DNA from: CAIUGU01 sp965279735
Lineage (GTDB): Bacteria; Pseudomonadota; Gammaproteobacteria; Steroidobacterales; Steroidobacteraceae
Direction of reading: 5' to 3'
Assembly: GCA_965279735.1 (NCBI GenBank)
Contig: OZ257260.1
Coordinates: 496,001 to 560,000, forward strand
DNA: 64,000 nucleotides
Of the stretch, positions 17,154 to 26,980 are shown piece by piece; the stretch's first letter is position 1; every line of letters begins with the position of its first letter. A model generated the notes under the pieces. It was not told the DNA's origin. It did no database searches and saw only the letters and a list, made by a program, of their open reading frames with translations. The position numbers and the translations under genes were made by a program.

Positions 17154-18524
17154 ATGCATTCGACCCTCGCCATTGGCCTGTTCGCGGTTCTGTTGCTGAG
17201 CACGCTGCTCGGCCTCGATTCGAGCATTGTTCCCGGACTCAGTGCCAAGAACGCATTCCTGTACGTCATCATCGGCTTGATGGTTGTCCAGCTTGCGATT
17301 TCGAAAGAGCGCGTTCCAGCGCCCGCCTCCAGGCCCGGGAACCTGTTCGCCATTCACATTCTCTTCCTGCTTCTCGTCGTCTATTGCGCGATTTCCATGA
17401 CAACCGTGTTGCTGGCCGGCGGCTACACGCTGCCCGAGCTGCCTGGCGGTGCAGGAACGAGGCTGATGATCGTCGCCATCAAGAACCAGGTCATCGACCA
17501 GTACCTCTTCCTGCTGGTGTTTGTGTATGCATCCCGGTCCGTGGATAACGTCAAGACAGCCCTCTTGGTGGTAATGGGGCTCGTCGCGGCTTCCAATCTC
17601 CTGACGGTCATCGATGGCTTCAACGTTCCGGATCTCGGTCTCATTCAGGAGAAGCAGGGTGGCAGGATCCAGGGACCGCTCGGTGAGCACAGCCAGTACG
17701 GTGCGTATATTGCAGCTTTCCTGCCGGGAATCATTGCCGCAGCGATGGTTTCGTCCGGGCTGAAGCGCGTGCTCTTCTCGATCGGCGCCATGGTCAGTCT
17801 GATGGCGCTCTTGATGACAGCGTCAAGAGGCGCGATCGTCGGTCTGGTCGTCGGTTCTCTGCTCTCGCTGGTCTATCTGCGCAACCACATATCCATGTTG
17901 AAGACGATGCGATTTGCAGTCGTCGGTACGTTGATCGGCGCGCTGGCCATTGGCATCGTCGGCTTGCAGTTTGGTGATCTGCTGGAAGAGCGGTTCGTCG
18001 AGCAGTCCCAGGTCACCGACCTCGACAGCCTCACTTCGGAACGCTCGACGATCTGGGCTGAAGCGCTCGGCAACATGGCAGAGCATCCCAGATCTTTCCT
18101 GTTCGGTTATGGCTGGGGAGCATTCGAGGCCAATATCATTTATGCCTCTCACAATACATACCTCGATTATTTTTACGATCTGGGCCTGATCGGGTTGCTG
18201 CTTTATGTGGGGATATGGGCCACCTTGCTGCAGTTTTGCCGTAGTGCGCTTGATGTGATTGAAGACCGGGATTCAAGAATCGTCGTGGTGGCATTCGTTT
18301 TCGGCCTGATGGCGGCGCTGATCTCGATCTTCTTCGTCAATCTCCTGAAGCCCGTGCCTTACATATGGTCGTACGCGGGGCTGGTGCTCGCATTGTGTCG
18401 CCTGACCATGCTTGAGCAGGCAAAAGCAGCCGTACAACCGCCTTCTCGAGCTGCGAGGCGCGCTGTCCGGCAAGAATCCTGGGCGAGCCGTGTTGCAGCC
18501 CCGAAGAAGGCGGCACGTCATTGA
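17154..18524 (+). CDS. O-antigen ligase/polymerase-like membrane protein (Wzy-like)
   Basis: A 456-residue protein with 10-12 transmembrane helices. The Wzy_C/ligase family signatures are visible: GPLGEHSQYGAYIAAFLPG with the central loop, TASRGAIVGL, and the late periplasmic loop with SHNTYLDYFYDLGLIGLLLY. It may polymerise the flipped repeat units or ligate glycan; it resembles the O-ligase group found in exosortase systems. It is the only clear Wzy-like protein in the window. Its TGA shares one base with the ATG of the next gene, which couples it to the GT-C enzyme. Confidence 0.86.
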   Translation: MHSTLAIGLFAVLLLSTLLGLDSSIVPGLSAKNAFLYVIIGLMVVQLAISKERVPAPASRPGNLFAIHILFLLLVVYCAISMTTVLLAGGYTLPELPGGAGTRLMIVAIKNQVIDQYLFLLVFVYASRSVDNVKTALLVVMGLVAASNLLTVIDGFNVPDLGLIQEKQGGRIQGPLGEHSQYGAYIAAFLPGIIAAAMVSSGLKRVLFSIGAMVSLMALLMTASRGAIVGLVVGSLLSLVYLRNHISMLKTMRFAVVGTLIGALAIGIVGLQFGDLLEERFVEQSQVTDLDSLTSERSTIWAEALGNMAEHPRSFLFGYGWGAFEANIIYASHNTYLDYFYDLGLIGLLLYVGIWATLLQFCRSALDVIEDRDSRIVVVAFVFGLMAALISIFFVNLLKPVPYIWSYAGLVLALCRLTMLEQAKAAVQPPSRAARRAVRQESWASRVAAPKKAARH

Positions 18525-20509
18525 TGGGTTCTGAGAAATCCGGACAGTCGGGCTGGTCAAGGCTGCTCACCGGATTGTTTCTCGTCTCGATCGCCATTGG
18601 TGCCTGGGCCAGGCTGAAGGGCCTCGGCGAAGCGTCGCTCGCCGTCGATGAGTACTACCTGGTCGAGGCGGTCAGGAACATTCAGAGAGTCGGGGTTCCT
18701 GAATGGCTTTGCGGGGGTTATTACACCCGCGGACTTGTGCACCAGTATCTATCCGCAGCGCTGCTCTCGACCGGCATGTTCTCCGGCGAGATCGCGATCC
18801 GCCTGCCCAGCGTGCTGGCTGGCGTCGCAACGGTCGTGGGTGGGTATCTTCTCGCCCTGCGCATCGGCGGCAGGAACATCGCGCTGATCGTGGGAATGAT
18901 TCTCTGTGTATCGCTCTGGGAAGTCGAATATGCGCGCTTCGGCCGCATGTACGCGCTCTACCAGGCGCTGACTGTTTTCTATGCGCTGGTCGCCGTCGAA
19001 TTCCTGGACGAAGGAAAGCGTAAGTCATTCTGGTGGATGCTGGCGCTGGGCGGAATTGGAGTGCTGAGTCATGAAGGCGGGATTCTCCTGGTTGCCTTCA
19101 CGATCATCGCGGCGCTCATCAGGCCTCGCGACCTGTCTGTTGCCCAACTGTTCGCAGGGGTGGCCCTGCTAGTTGCCGCCGCCATCTTCCTGGTCACTGA
19201 TTTCAGGTTCATGGGTGTCCAGAACCAGTATTCCGAGGTTCTGCTGGCGACCGTCACCGACTCCCAAGGTGATGCCGGGATTGTCGATTTGCCAAGGTTG
19301 TTCCCTCTCTCTTTCGTCTTGAGGATCGTACTGTTGCTGTTCGCATGCGCTGCAACAGCATGGCTTGCGAGGCGATACTGCAGCGGTCGCGAAAGGTCGG
19401 TATGGACTCGCATTCTCGCGACCTGTGTGCTGGCCGCATTCTTCATTTCGCTGGCCTTGCAGCTTTATCTGTTTGCAGTCTTGCTGTGTGCGTGTGCCCT
19501 GACCCTGCGACTGCTTGAATGGCAGGTTATCGTTCGTGGCGATTTCCGCTGGCCTGCCATCGCCACTGTAGTCGTCCTTGTCGGCGGGGGAGCAGCAGGC
19601 GCAATGCTCGGTACAGAAAGTGCCGGAACCGGCGCGGGAGAAGGTGTCGTTGCGCTGCTGAAAGCAGGCTTGCGTTACCCGGACTTCTTCCTGAAGGTCT
19701 GGGCTCCCTGGAAAGGCATTTTCCCCGTCCTTGGGGCCGCAGTGCTTGTGATCGCCATCCTCGCGACAGGCGTTGCGCTTTCTGGCAAGCGGAGGGACGC
19801 CGGGCGCCGCGCATACGTCCTGCTTTTCGGCATCGTGCTGACGTTGCTCGCAGGCATGGCCATCGCCCACCAGCCGTACTATGCAACACGCTATACCTTC
19901 TTCCTGTATCCGCTCTGTATTGTGCTGCTGGCCCAAGGCGCCGTCATTCTTGCAGAACGTTTTGCAACTGGCCGTGTTGCAACAGCTTTGCCTTTTTTCC
20001 TTGTGGGCACGGTCTACCTCGTCAGCGGGGATTTCAATCTCTCGCACCTGTCCAGGGTCGATGAACCCGAATTTCTTTACAGGACCGGGTATGGCGTTGA
20101 AGAGCAGGAGCATCTCAATCGGCGATGGGATTTCCGTAGTGTCGCGGATGTGATCAACGCCGAGGCTCGCCCGGAAGATGTCGTCATTTCCGCCGTCTAT
20201 CCGGTGCTGCCCTATTACTCTGACCGGGTGGACATCGCTTACCTGGACCGATCAAGCCAGCGGATCTGGGCGGTGAGTGGCTGTGGGGGCGACCGGGACC
20301 TATGGTCAAACCTGCCGCTCAAGTTCGACCCCGATGACTTGCGGAGGACCATCGTGGACGCCACGGTTCCGGTCTGGATCGTCGTCATGACAGATCGTCA
20401 TCCAGCGCAGACAGCAATCGAGGCCGAGCTTCTGTCGAAGTACGCGGGAAGCGAAGTGTTCCGGAGCATCGACGGGTACCTCGCCTTGTTGAGGATCCCG
20501 CGAGCATGA
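18524..20509 (+). CDS. GT-C glycosyltransferase (ArnT/PMT-like, GT39 type)
   Basis: A 661-residue integral membrane enzyme with about 11-13 helices that uses a polyprenyl-phosphate sugar donor on the periplasmic side. The first loop carries the acidic catalytic motif VDEYYLVEAV (Asp-Glu near residue 40). RFGRMYALYQALTVFYALVAVEF is the segment typical of the PMT_2/ArnT fold. The periplasmic C-terminal domain starts around residue 515. The ATG at 18524 overlaps the previous stop (TGATG). It may add a side-chain sugar to the exported polymer or to a protein. Confidence 0.83.
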   Translation: MGSEKSGQSGWSRLLTGLFLVSIAIGAWARLKGLGEASLAVDEYYLVEAVRNIQRVGVPEWLCGGYYTRGLVHQYLSAALLSTGMFSGEIAIRLPSVLAGVATVVGGYLLALRIGGRNIALIVGMILCVSLWEVEYARFGRMYALYQALTVFYALVAVEFLDEGKRKSFWWMLALGGIGVLSHEGGILLVAFTIIAALIRPRDLSVAQLFAGVALLVAAAIFLVTDFRFMGVQNQYSEVLLATVTDSQGDAGIVDLPRLFPLSFVLRIVLLLFACAATAWLARRYCSGRERSVWTRILATCVLAAFFISLALQLYLFAVLLCACALTLRLLEWQVIVRGDFRWPAIATVVVLVGGGAAGAMLGTESAGTGAGEGVVALLKAGLRYPDFFLKVWAPWKGIFPVLGAAVLVIAILATGVALSGKRRDAGRRAYVLLFGIVLTLLAGMAIAHQPYYATRYTFFLYPLCIVLLAQGAVILAERFATGRVATALPFFLVGTVYLVSGDFNLSHLSRVDEPEFLYRTGYGVEEQEHLNRRWDFRSVADVINAEARPEDVVISAVYPVLPYYSDRVDIAYLDRSSQRIWAVSGCGGDRDLWSNLPLKFDPDDLRRTIVDATVPVWIVVMTDRHPAQTAIEAELLSKYAGSEVFRSIDGYLALLRIPRA

Positions 20510-20546
20510 ATGACCTGCGTGGCGCTTACATTAGTGACAGCGTGCG

Positions 20547-22004
20547 ATGAGTTCCCTTGCTGCCCGCAGCCTGGTTCTGGCGGTGGCGCGTCTCCTGAAC
20601 CAGGGCGTCATGATGTTGAGTCCGATCCTTCTGGTGCGGATTCTCGATATGGAGGAGTACGGCCGGTACCGGCAGTTTACGGTGCTGGCAATGTTCCTCA
20701 TTGCGCTCGCCGGCTTTTCGATCACCGGGAATATCAACTATTTCGTGGCGCGATCACCCCGTGATGCTGCCACCTACGTGACCAATTCCTGCTTCCTGCT
20801 GCTCCTGACGACGCTGGTTGTCTCAGCCGTGGTGGCGGTGGGTCATGCATGGATCGTCCCTAAAGAAATCATGGAGCACTGGCTGCTGCTCGTTGCGTAC
20901 GTGTTCCTGTACGTGAATCTCGATCTCGTAACCTCTTACTGGCTTGCCAACAAGCGCTCGGACGCCGTGCTTTTCTACAGCCTGGGCCAGGTGATCCTGC
21001 GACTGGCTGCCATCGTGATCTCTGCGTATGTTTCCGGTTCGGTCGGCACGATATTCCTGACCATGGTTCTGCTTGAGGCTGCGAAGACTTCGGGCCTGTA
21101 TATCTGGCTGCGCCGGCGGAAGTTGTTGCACTTCCGGTGGGACTGGCCAGTGCTCAGAGAGCAGCTGCACTTCATCGTTCCCTTCGGGTCTGGGACGATG
21201 CTGTACAACGTCAACGAAAACTTCGGCAAGCTGGTGGTCGGTGGTTCACTGGGACCTGCGCCACTCGCAATCTATACGATCGCTGCGTACCAGATGCCGG
21301 TCCTCAACATCCTCAAGTCCGCATTGTCCGAGGTCATCTTTCCGGACATGGTGCAGCGTTCGGGCGACGACATGCTCCGGGGGCTGAAGCTCTGGCAGAG
21401 GACGAATGTGATCTATTTTGTCGCGATCTGTCCGGCGTGGCTGCTCCTGACCTGGTTTGCGGAGCCGTTGATCCGCTTGTTGTTCACGGAGGCTTACGTC
21501 GGCGCGACACCGTATTTCCAAGTCCTGCTGCTGGTGATGGTCAGGCAATGCTTCGATTTCTCCACCCCTCTGCGCAGCGTCGGACATACCGCTCCGTTCG
21601 TTAGCGCCAATGCTGCGGGCCTGGTCATCAACGTGGTGATTTCACTCGTCCTACTGCCCCGTTTCGGCTTGTGGGGGCCGACCGTCGGCCTGGTTGCCTG
21701 CCAGCTCTGGCTCATGCTTTACCTGGGCTGGGTGGTCGCCCGCAAGTACCGGATTTCCCTTGGACAACTGCTCGAGTGGGGCAAACTGCTGCGTGTGATG
21801 CTGGCCACGGTCGTCAGCGGTCTGGCCATGTATCTTGCGGGTCGGGCCGGCTCAGAGGGAGCGATGGGCATCCTCCTGCAAGTCGCCGTGTTTTCCGTGA
21901 CGTACCTGGCGATTGTCCGATTCTCCAGGATCGAGGAAGTCGACTACGTCCGGGCAAGCATCCAGCGTGTCATCGCCCGACGTCGATCGCGGGTTTCCGG
22001 CTAG
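20547..22004 (+). CDS. Wzx-type oligosaccharide flippase
   Basis: A 485-residue MOP-superfamily protein with 12-14 predicted helices. The start SLVLAVARLLNQGVMMLSPILLVRILDMEEYGRYRQF is the normal first helix pair of polysaccharide flippases. FGSGTMLYNVNENFGKLVVGGSLG in the middle opens the second half. It should flip the undecaprenyl-linked repeat unit to the periplasm. It sits directly between the GT-C enzyme and GT-B enzymes. A second, unrelated-looking flippase is encoded at 46086-47531. Confidence 0.9.
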   Translation: MSSLAARSLVLAVARLLNQGVMMLSPILLVRILDMEEYGRYRQFTVLAMFLIALAGFSITGNINYFVARSPRDAATYVTNSCFLLLLTTLVVSAVVAVGHAWIVPKEIMEHWLLLVAYVFLYVNLDLVTSYWLANKRSDAVLFYSLGQVILRLAAIVISAYVSGSVGTIFLTMVLLEAAKTSGLYIWLRRRKLLHFRWDWPVLREQLHFIVPFGSGTMLYNVNENFGKLVVGGSLGPAPLAIYTIAAYQMPVLNILKSALSEVIFPDMVQRSGDDMLRGLKLWQRTNVIYFVAICPAWLLLTWFAEPLIRLLFTEAYVGATPYFQVLLLVMVRQCFDFSTPLRSVGHTAPFVSANAAGLVINVVISLVLLPRFGLWGPTVGLVACQLWLMLYLGWVVARKYRISLGQLLEWGKLLRVMLATVVSGLAMYLAGRAGSEGAMGILLQVAVFSVTYLAIVRFSRIEEVDYVRASIQRVIARRRSRVSG

Positions 22005-22048
22005 CATTGGACGAGCAGCTTTCCAACAACGTGCGCAGCACTTCGTCC

Positions 22049-23290
22049 ATGCATCGAATTCTCGTCATATCGCGCTTCCTTGCACCGAGCTCTGCCGTCG
22101 GCGGAAAGCGCTTCAGTTATTTCACGCGGGAGTTCGCGAAGCGTGGCTTCGATGTGCACGCAGTGACCGCTGCGCTGAGTGCGGACGATCCCCCAGACAT
22201 GAGCCTCAAGGCGGGAGGAACGGTCGTTCGTACGCCTGCGCATGCTCGCCTCTCGATTCAAGGTAACGGTCTGGCTGCACGGGCGATCAATCGCGTTGCC
22301 AAGGCGGTGCTTGCGCCTTTGGACACCGATCCATTATGGATCGGTCCGGCGGTGCGCATTGGCCGACACCTTGCCTCGCAAGTGCAGGATGGCGTTGTCA
22401 TCGGCACCATGCCGCCCTTGTCCGCAGGTACGGTGGCGGCGTGCATTGCGAAGTCTTCCGCGTGGCCGCTTATCCTCGACTACCGTGATCCCTGGTCAGC
22501 TTATCCCTGGCCACACAAGTTGCGGGGCATATATTCGCGTGGCGTCGCCACTCGCCTCGAGCAGCGATACGTGGCAGCGAGTGCTGCCCGCGTCTTCAAT
22601 ACACCGGAAATGAGGGACTGGTTCCAGCAATATTTTCCGCGGGCACCGAAGGAGTGGAATTTTGTCATCCCGAACGGGCTTGACGTCAGTGCGGCTGATG
22701 TAGCGGATACGGGTGAAGAGGAGCAGGAGATCGTTCATGCCGGTGCAATTTACGGCGACCGCTCGCTACTTCCGGTAGTCAGGGCGTTGGCAAGGACTGC
22801 CGCGCTGCATCCCGAGTTGCCGCGCATACGCCTGGCTGTTTACGGCGAAGTACCAGAGAACGATATGGCGGCAATACGCCGCGAGAAGCACGACCATTTC
22901 ATTGAGGTGAGGCCGCGGATTTCGCGGACTGATCTTGAGTCGGTCCTGTGTCGCGCCAGGGCACTGCTGGTCGTTTCTGGCGGCCAGATGGGCTATTCGA
23001 TTCCGTACAAGATCTACGACTACCTGGCTGCGAGGCGACCGGTGCTGGCGTTGGCGCCTGCGGGAACCGCCGTACAGCGATTCATGAACGAATTTGCGGT
23101 GGGAGAGCACGCCGATCCCGCCGACGAGCAAGCAGTTCAGCGAGCACTCGAGGGAGTCCTGCGCAAAGGCGCGACTGTTGACCCGCGCGCGCTCGAGGTT
23201 CATCGCTGGAGTTCCCTTGCGGACACGTATGTAGAAGTCATCGACAAAGTCATGCGTGTGCGTCCTGCCCGGAAAGGGCGTGCAGCATGA
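22049..23290 (+). CDS. Glycosyltransferase (GT-B, GT4-like)
   Basis: A 413-residue protein. The ATG at 22049 opens with MHRILVISRFLAPSSAVGGKRF, a normal GT-B N-terminus with the glycine loop, so the longer in-frame extension to the left is not used. The second domain has VIPNGLDV, VHAGAIYGDRSLLPVVRAL and YSIPYKIYDYLAARRPVLALAP, where a lysine-containing loop takes the place of the classic E-x7-E. This is common in one GT4 branch. It overlaps the following GT4 by 4 bp (ATGA). Confidence 0.85.
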   Translation: MHRILVISRFLAPSSAVGGKRFSYFTREFAKRGFDVHAVTAALSADDPPDMSLKAGGTVVRTPAHARLSIQGNGLAARAINRVAKAVLAPLDTDPLWIGPAVRIGRHLASQVQDGVVIGTMPPLSAGTVAACIAKSSAWPLILDYRDPWSAYPWPHKLRGIYSRGVATRLEQRYVAASAARVFNTPEMRDWFQQYFPRAPKEWNFVIPNGLDVSAADVADTGEEEQEIVHAGAIYGDRSLLPVVRALARTAALHPELPRIRLAVYGEVPENDMAAIRREKHDHFIEVRPRISRTDLESVLCRARALLVVSGGQMGYSIPYKIYDYLAARRPVLALAPAGTAVQRFMNEFAVGEHADPADEQAVQRALEGVLRKGATVDPRALEVHRWSSLADTYVEVIDKVMRVRPARKGRAA

Positions 23291-24408
23291 CGCCCGCAAC
23301 GGGTCACGCAGCCGTACGATTGGAGCGGATCAGGATCTGTTACCTGATAGGCCACCTGAATTTTGGAGGCGCTGAACGGCAGGTCGTGAATCTCCTGAAT
23401 TCGATGGCGCCGTATGAGCCCTTACTGATACTGACCGACACGGGGCAGGCTAACGATTTGCTGGGCGAGCTCGACAAGCGCATCAAGGTCATCAGGCAAC
23501 CCTGTCGGTTGTCACGGCTGCCGGCTGATGTGCGGGCTCTCGGAGGAATATTGCGTGAGCAACGCGTACAGGTCCTTCATTCGCACATGTTCTGGCCCAG
23601 TCTGTATGGCGCTCTGGCCGCGAATGCCGGTGGTGTGCCGGTGTTGATCACCACGGAGCATGGGCTCAATCCCTGGAAGCGTTGGTGGCACCGCTGGCTG
23701 GAGCGCAACGTAATCAGCAGGCGTGCTGCTGTGAGGATCTGTGTATCCGAGGACATCCTCATCAATCGCGAAAAGCGCGACGGGATTGCGCGGGCACAAT
23801 TGCTGGTCCTGCCGAATGGCACGGCGATACGCGATGTCAACCGTAGGACGACGATTGATGTCCCGCGTGTGCTTGCCGTGGGACGTCTGGTGGCTCCCAA
23901 GGATTTTGCGTCGCTGCTGCAGGCCGCTCGACTCCTTGCCGAAAGAGGGGTCGAGTTCCAGCTCGATATCGCCGGAGACGGACCGCTCAGGGACGAACTT
24001 GAAGGCTTGCGACGGGATCTGTCCCTGGAAAAGCGGGTACATCTGCTGGGCAGCCGATCTGATGTTGCCGCGTTAATGGACCAGGCGGATATCTTCGTCA
24101 TTTCCTCGCTGCGTGAGGGCCAGCCTCTGGTATTGCTCGAAGCAATGGCAGCAGCGTTACCCATTGTCTCAACCAGGGTGGGCGGCATTCCGAGTACGGT
24201 CAGTGATGGTGATGAAGCATTCCTCGTGCCACCCGGTAACCCGGAAGCGCTCGCTACATCGCTGGCTGAATTGATGGAAAAGCCTGCGCTGGCTGCCGCC
24301 ATGGGGCAACGGGCCCGCGAACGCGCAATCGCTGATTTCTCGATTGCCGCAGTGGCTGACGCACATCTGTCCCTGTATGCGGACTGTCTCAGGAAGATAG
24401 CAGCATGA
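23287..24408 (+). CDS. Glycosyltransferase family 4
   Basis: A 373-residue GT-B enzyme. The N-terminal loop is GHLNFGGAERQVVNLLNSM. The donor domain has RVLAVGRLVAPKDFASLLQAA, IAGDGPLRDELE and SLREGQPLVLLEAMAAALPIVSTRVGG with E-x7-E. It begins in an ATGA overlap with the previous gene and ends in another ATGA overlap with the deacetylase, so it belongs to a tightly coupled translation unit. Confidence 0.9.
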   Translation: MTPATGHAAVRLERIRICYLIGHLNFGGAERQVVNLLNSMAPYEPLLILTDTGQANDLLGELDKRIKVIRQPCRLSRLPADVRALGGILREQRVQVLHSHMFWPSLYGALAANAGGVPVLITTEHGLNPWKRWWHRWLERNVISRRAAVRICVSEDILINREKRDGIARAQLLVLPNGTAIRDVNRRTTIDVPRVLAVGRLVAPKDFASLLQAARLLAERGVEFQLDIAGDGPLRDELEGLRRDLSLEKRVHLLGSRSDVAALMDQADIFVISSLREGQPLVLLEAMAAALPIVSTRVGGIPSTVSDGDEAFLVPPGNPEALATSLAELMEKPALAAAMGQRARERAIADFSIAAVADAHLSLYADCLRKIAA

Positions 24409-25631
24409 AGCTCCTTCCTGACGACCGCATCGTACCGAGCCTCATGTTCCACAGCGTCGGGCTCGACCGCACCGACTGGGTCTGGAAAGACGACTTGTCG
24501 GAGCCCCTTGCCATTTTCGAGGACAAGCTCAGGTGTTTCAGCCGCGACGGGTTCAGTGCGGTCTTCTGGGGCGATGTGTACAAGCACGTGTCCGGCAAGA
24601 GCCCGTTGCGTGGCCGTTCCGTGATGTTGACCTTCGACGATGGATATCTGGACAACTGGGTGCTGGTCTGGCCTTTGTTGAAGCGCTACCAGATGCGGGC
24701 AACCATCTTCGTCACGACCGACTTCATTCCTCCGGATGGTCCTCCTCGTCCCACACTCGAAGATATCTGGAGCGGCAGGCTGCGCCAGGATGAACTTGAA
24801 GTGGCTGGGTTTCTGCGGCCCAGCGAGATGCGGCTGATGGTGGAGTCCGGGCTGGTCGATATCCAGTCGCACGCCAGTACGCACACGTGGAGATTCACCG
24901 ACAACAAGGTGATCGACGTGTACACCGAAGACAAGTATTCCCGCTATCCATGGCTGGCCTGGAATGCGCGGCCCGATCGAAAGCCGTTCTATCTCAACGA
25001 GAATCAAGCGTCATTCGTTCCGGAAGGGGAGCCTATTTTTGCCAACAAGGATGCCATTCCTGCCAGGGTATTTACGCCCGACCCCGGCGCGGTTGCCGAC
25101 TTCCGGAATGCCTGGTCGAACGCAATGCGTGAGGATACCAAGCGTACGGAGGGGATATCCGGCGAACGCCTGGCGGCAATCCTGCGAGCCGGCAAATGGG
25201 TCGAGGGGTTTCCAGGATCTTTCGAAACGGAAGAGGCGAGGGAAGAGCGTATTGCCCAGGAGCTCGTGCGTTCACGGGAATCGCTGGTGACGCTTCTGGG
25301 CAAGCCCGTGGAATTCATTTCCTGGCCGCGCGGAAAATATGATGACCTGGCGATACGCGTCGCATCGAGGCTGGGTTTCCGTTCGCGGACGCTGGGCTCG
25401 CGTGACCAGCCTCGGAAGAAGAACAGGACCGGTGCAGATCCCGCGACGCTTCGCAGGATCAGTACTGAAAACCACCTGTATGTCCGCGGTGTCGATTGCG
25501 GCATGCGTTCCGGCTACTACCAGCTGTTGCGCATGAAAGTTCACCAAGGTTCGCTCGCGCATGCCGTCTGGCAGGCGGTCTACAAGTTCTCGGCATACGT
25601 TCGCGCTTTGGTTTTTGGTGCTCCAACGTGA
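24405..25631 (+). CDS. Polysaccharide deacetylase (NodB domain, CE4)
   Basis: A 408-residue protein with a NodB homology domain. Motif 1 is MLTFDDGYLDNW near residue 75, with the catalytic Asp and metal-binding Asp. Motif 2 is SHASTH near residue 156, which supplies the two metal-binding histidines. A 100-residue insertion follows, and the fold resumes at KPVEFISWPRGKYDD. It has no signal peptide, so it probably removes acetyl groups from an N-acetylated sugar of a lipid-linked precursor in the cytoplasm. A free amine made here could be the acceptor for the enzymes encoded next. It overlaps both neighbours by 4 bp. Confidence 0.88.
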   Translation: MKLLPDDRIVPSLMFHSVGLDRTDWVWKDDLSEPLAIFEDKLRCFSRDGFSAVFWGDVYKHVSGKSPLRGRSVMLTFDDGYLDNWVLVWPLLKRYQMRATIFVTTDFIPPDGPPRPTLEDIWSGRLRQDELEVAGFLRPSEMRLMVESGLVDIQSHASTHTWRFTDNKVIDVYTEDKYSRYPWLAWNARPDRKPFYLNENQASFVPEGEPIFANKDAIPARVFTPDPGAVADFRNAWSNAMREDTKRTEGISGERLAAILRAGKWVEGFPGSFETEEAREERIAQELVRSRESLVTLLGKPVEFISWPRGKYDDLAIRVASRLGFRSRTLGSRDQPRKKNRTGADPATLRRISTENHLYVRGVDCGMRSGYYQLLRMKVHQGSLAHAVWQAVYKFSAYVRALVFGAPT

Positions 25632-26980
25632 ACGTCGAAGACTGGTTTTTCAACTCGTTCCTGTACCCGGCCTATCATCGTTTCAAGCGCGATGACGTTC
25701 TCTCCTCGATCAGGGAGTACTCCGACAATCAATGGCGTTCTGCCGATGCAATCCGGGCGTTGCAATATCGCAAGCTTGAGGCACTGCTTGTGCACGCACG
25801 CAACGAGGTCCCGTACTACCGGAAATTGCTGCCCGCCGAAGGGTCAGTAGCAAAATTGACAGACTTCCCTGTTCTGACCAAATCCATCATCCGCGAACAT
25901 AAGGATCTGCTTGTCGCGGGCAATGCTGACCGGAGTTCCCTCGAGCCGAACCGAACCAGCGGCTCGACAGGGGAGGCACTCTACTTCTATACCGATCGCA
26001 GATCCTCCGATTCGCGGAAAGCCGCCGTGGTGAGGAACAGGTCGTGGGCGGGCATCGGGCCGAGCGACCGGGAGGTCAGGCTGTGGGGTTCGCCGATCGA
26101 CACCGAAAAATCGCAGCGCTGGAGAGGGCGACTGCACGGGAAGTTCACCCGCTCCCGCATGATAAATGCATTCGATCTTTCCCGATCGAGCCTGCAGCGC
26201 TATCTGGAGATGATGGCGGACTTCCGGCCACGGCTGTTGATCGCGTATCCAAGCGTGCTGGAAGAACTGGCACATGAAATGAAGGAATCCGGTGTGCGCA
26301 TTCCAGGTCTGCACGCAATCATCGTGTCTGCAGAAACGCTGTTTCCGTATCAGAGAGCACTATTCGCATCTGTCTTTCACGCAGACATATTCAATCGCTA
26401 TGGCTCGCGGGAAGTGGGCGACATAGCCCAGGAATGCGCATTGCACGACGGACTTCATATCAACTCCGAACGCGTCGTCGTGGAGATTGTCCGTGAGGAC
26501 ATGACCGCGTGTGCACCTGGCGAAGTGGGGGAGGTGCTGGTGACAGACCTCGATAATTACGGCATGCCCCTCATCCGCTACGCCATCGGCGATCGGGCTT
26601 CCTTCAGCGAGAAAACTTCCTGCAGTTGCGGAAGAGGATTGCCGTTGCTGAAGGAGGTTGAAGGTCGCTCCTTCGATGTCGTGAGGTTTCCGAATGGGGT
26701 TGCGGTTGGCGGAACCTACTGGACTTTCCTGCTCAAGTCGCGGCCCGGGCTGGAGCAGATACAGATTGTGCAGGAGACGCTGCAATCGGTGGTCGTGCGA
26801 TATGTCGGCAAACAACCCATCGATGATGCTTTTATGGACTTCATCCGTGACGACGTCGGCCGGCGGGCAGGGGCAGGCTTTGAAGTCCTTTTCGAACGCG
26901 TCGACAGCATTCCGCGGCATGCAGGCAAGCGCCGCCTGGTGTCATCCTCTGTTGCCAGGCTCCCGGCAGCCAGCCCATGA
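25628..26980 (+). CDS. PaaK/CapK-like adenylate-forming enzyme
   Basis: A 450-residue enzyme of the phenylacetate-CoA ligase group. The phosphate loop is NRTSGSTGEALYFYTD (about residue 100), the second conserved block is FNRYGSREVGDIAQEC (about 255), and ALGDRASF-like IRYAIGDRASF sits near 320 with a C-terminal lid domain. These enzymes activate a carboxylic acid as acyl-AMP and usually pass it to CoA. In EPS clusters they are known (CapK) but not well understood. The GTG start overlaps the deacetylase stop by 4 bp; an alternative start 44 codons upstream would place the N-terminus inside the deacetylase and is rejected. The acid that it activates is unknown. Confidence 0.85.
   Translation: MNVEDWFFNSFLYPAYHRFKRDDVLSSIREYSDNQWRSADAIRALQYRKLEALLVHARNEVPYYRKLLPAEGSVAKLTDFPVLTKSIIREHKDLLVAGNADRSSLEPNRTSGSTGEALYFYTDRRSSDSRKAAVVRNRSWAGIGPSDREVRLWGSPIDTEKSQRWRGRLHGKFTRSRMINAFDLSRSSLQRYLEMMADFRPRLLIAYPSVLEELAHEMKESGVRIPGLHAIIVSAETLFPYQRALFASVFHADIFNRYGSREVGDIAQECALHDGLHINSERVVVEIVREDMTACAPGEVGEVLVTDLDNYGMPLIRYAIGDRASFSEKTSCSCGRGLPLLKEVEGRSFDVVRFPNGVAVGGTYWTFLLKSRPGLEQIQIVQETLQSVVVRYVGKQPIDDAFMDFIRDDVGRRAGAGFEVLFERVDSIPRHAGKRRLVSSSVARLPAASP

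Noticed and set aside
19169..20113. Open frame of 314 codons on the minus strand
   Set aside because: Shadow of the GT-C gene at 18524-20509; rich in Glu/Gln/Arg with no domain.
21671..22048. N-terminal extension of the GT at 22049
   Set aside because: It would overlap the Wzx gene by more than 300 bases in another frame; the GT-B fold begins at MHRILVISRF.
23577..25007. Long open frame (476 codons) on the minus strand
   Set aside because: It lies antisense to the GT4 and deacetylase genes, which have clear motifs; its translation is rich in Arg/Ser/Pro and has no recognisable domain. It is a GC-bias shadow.
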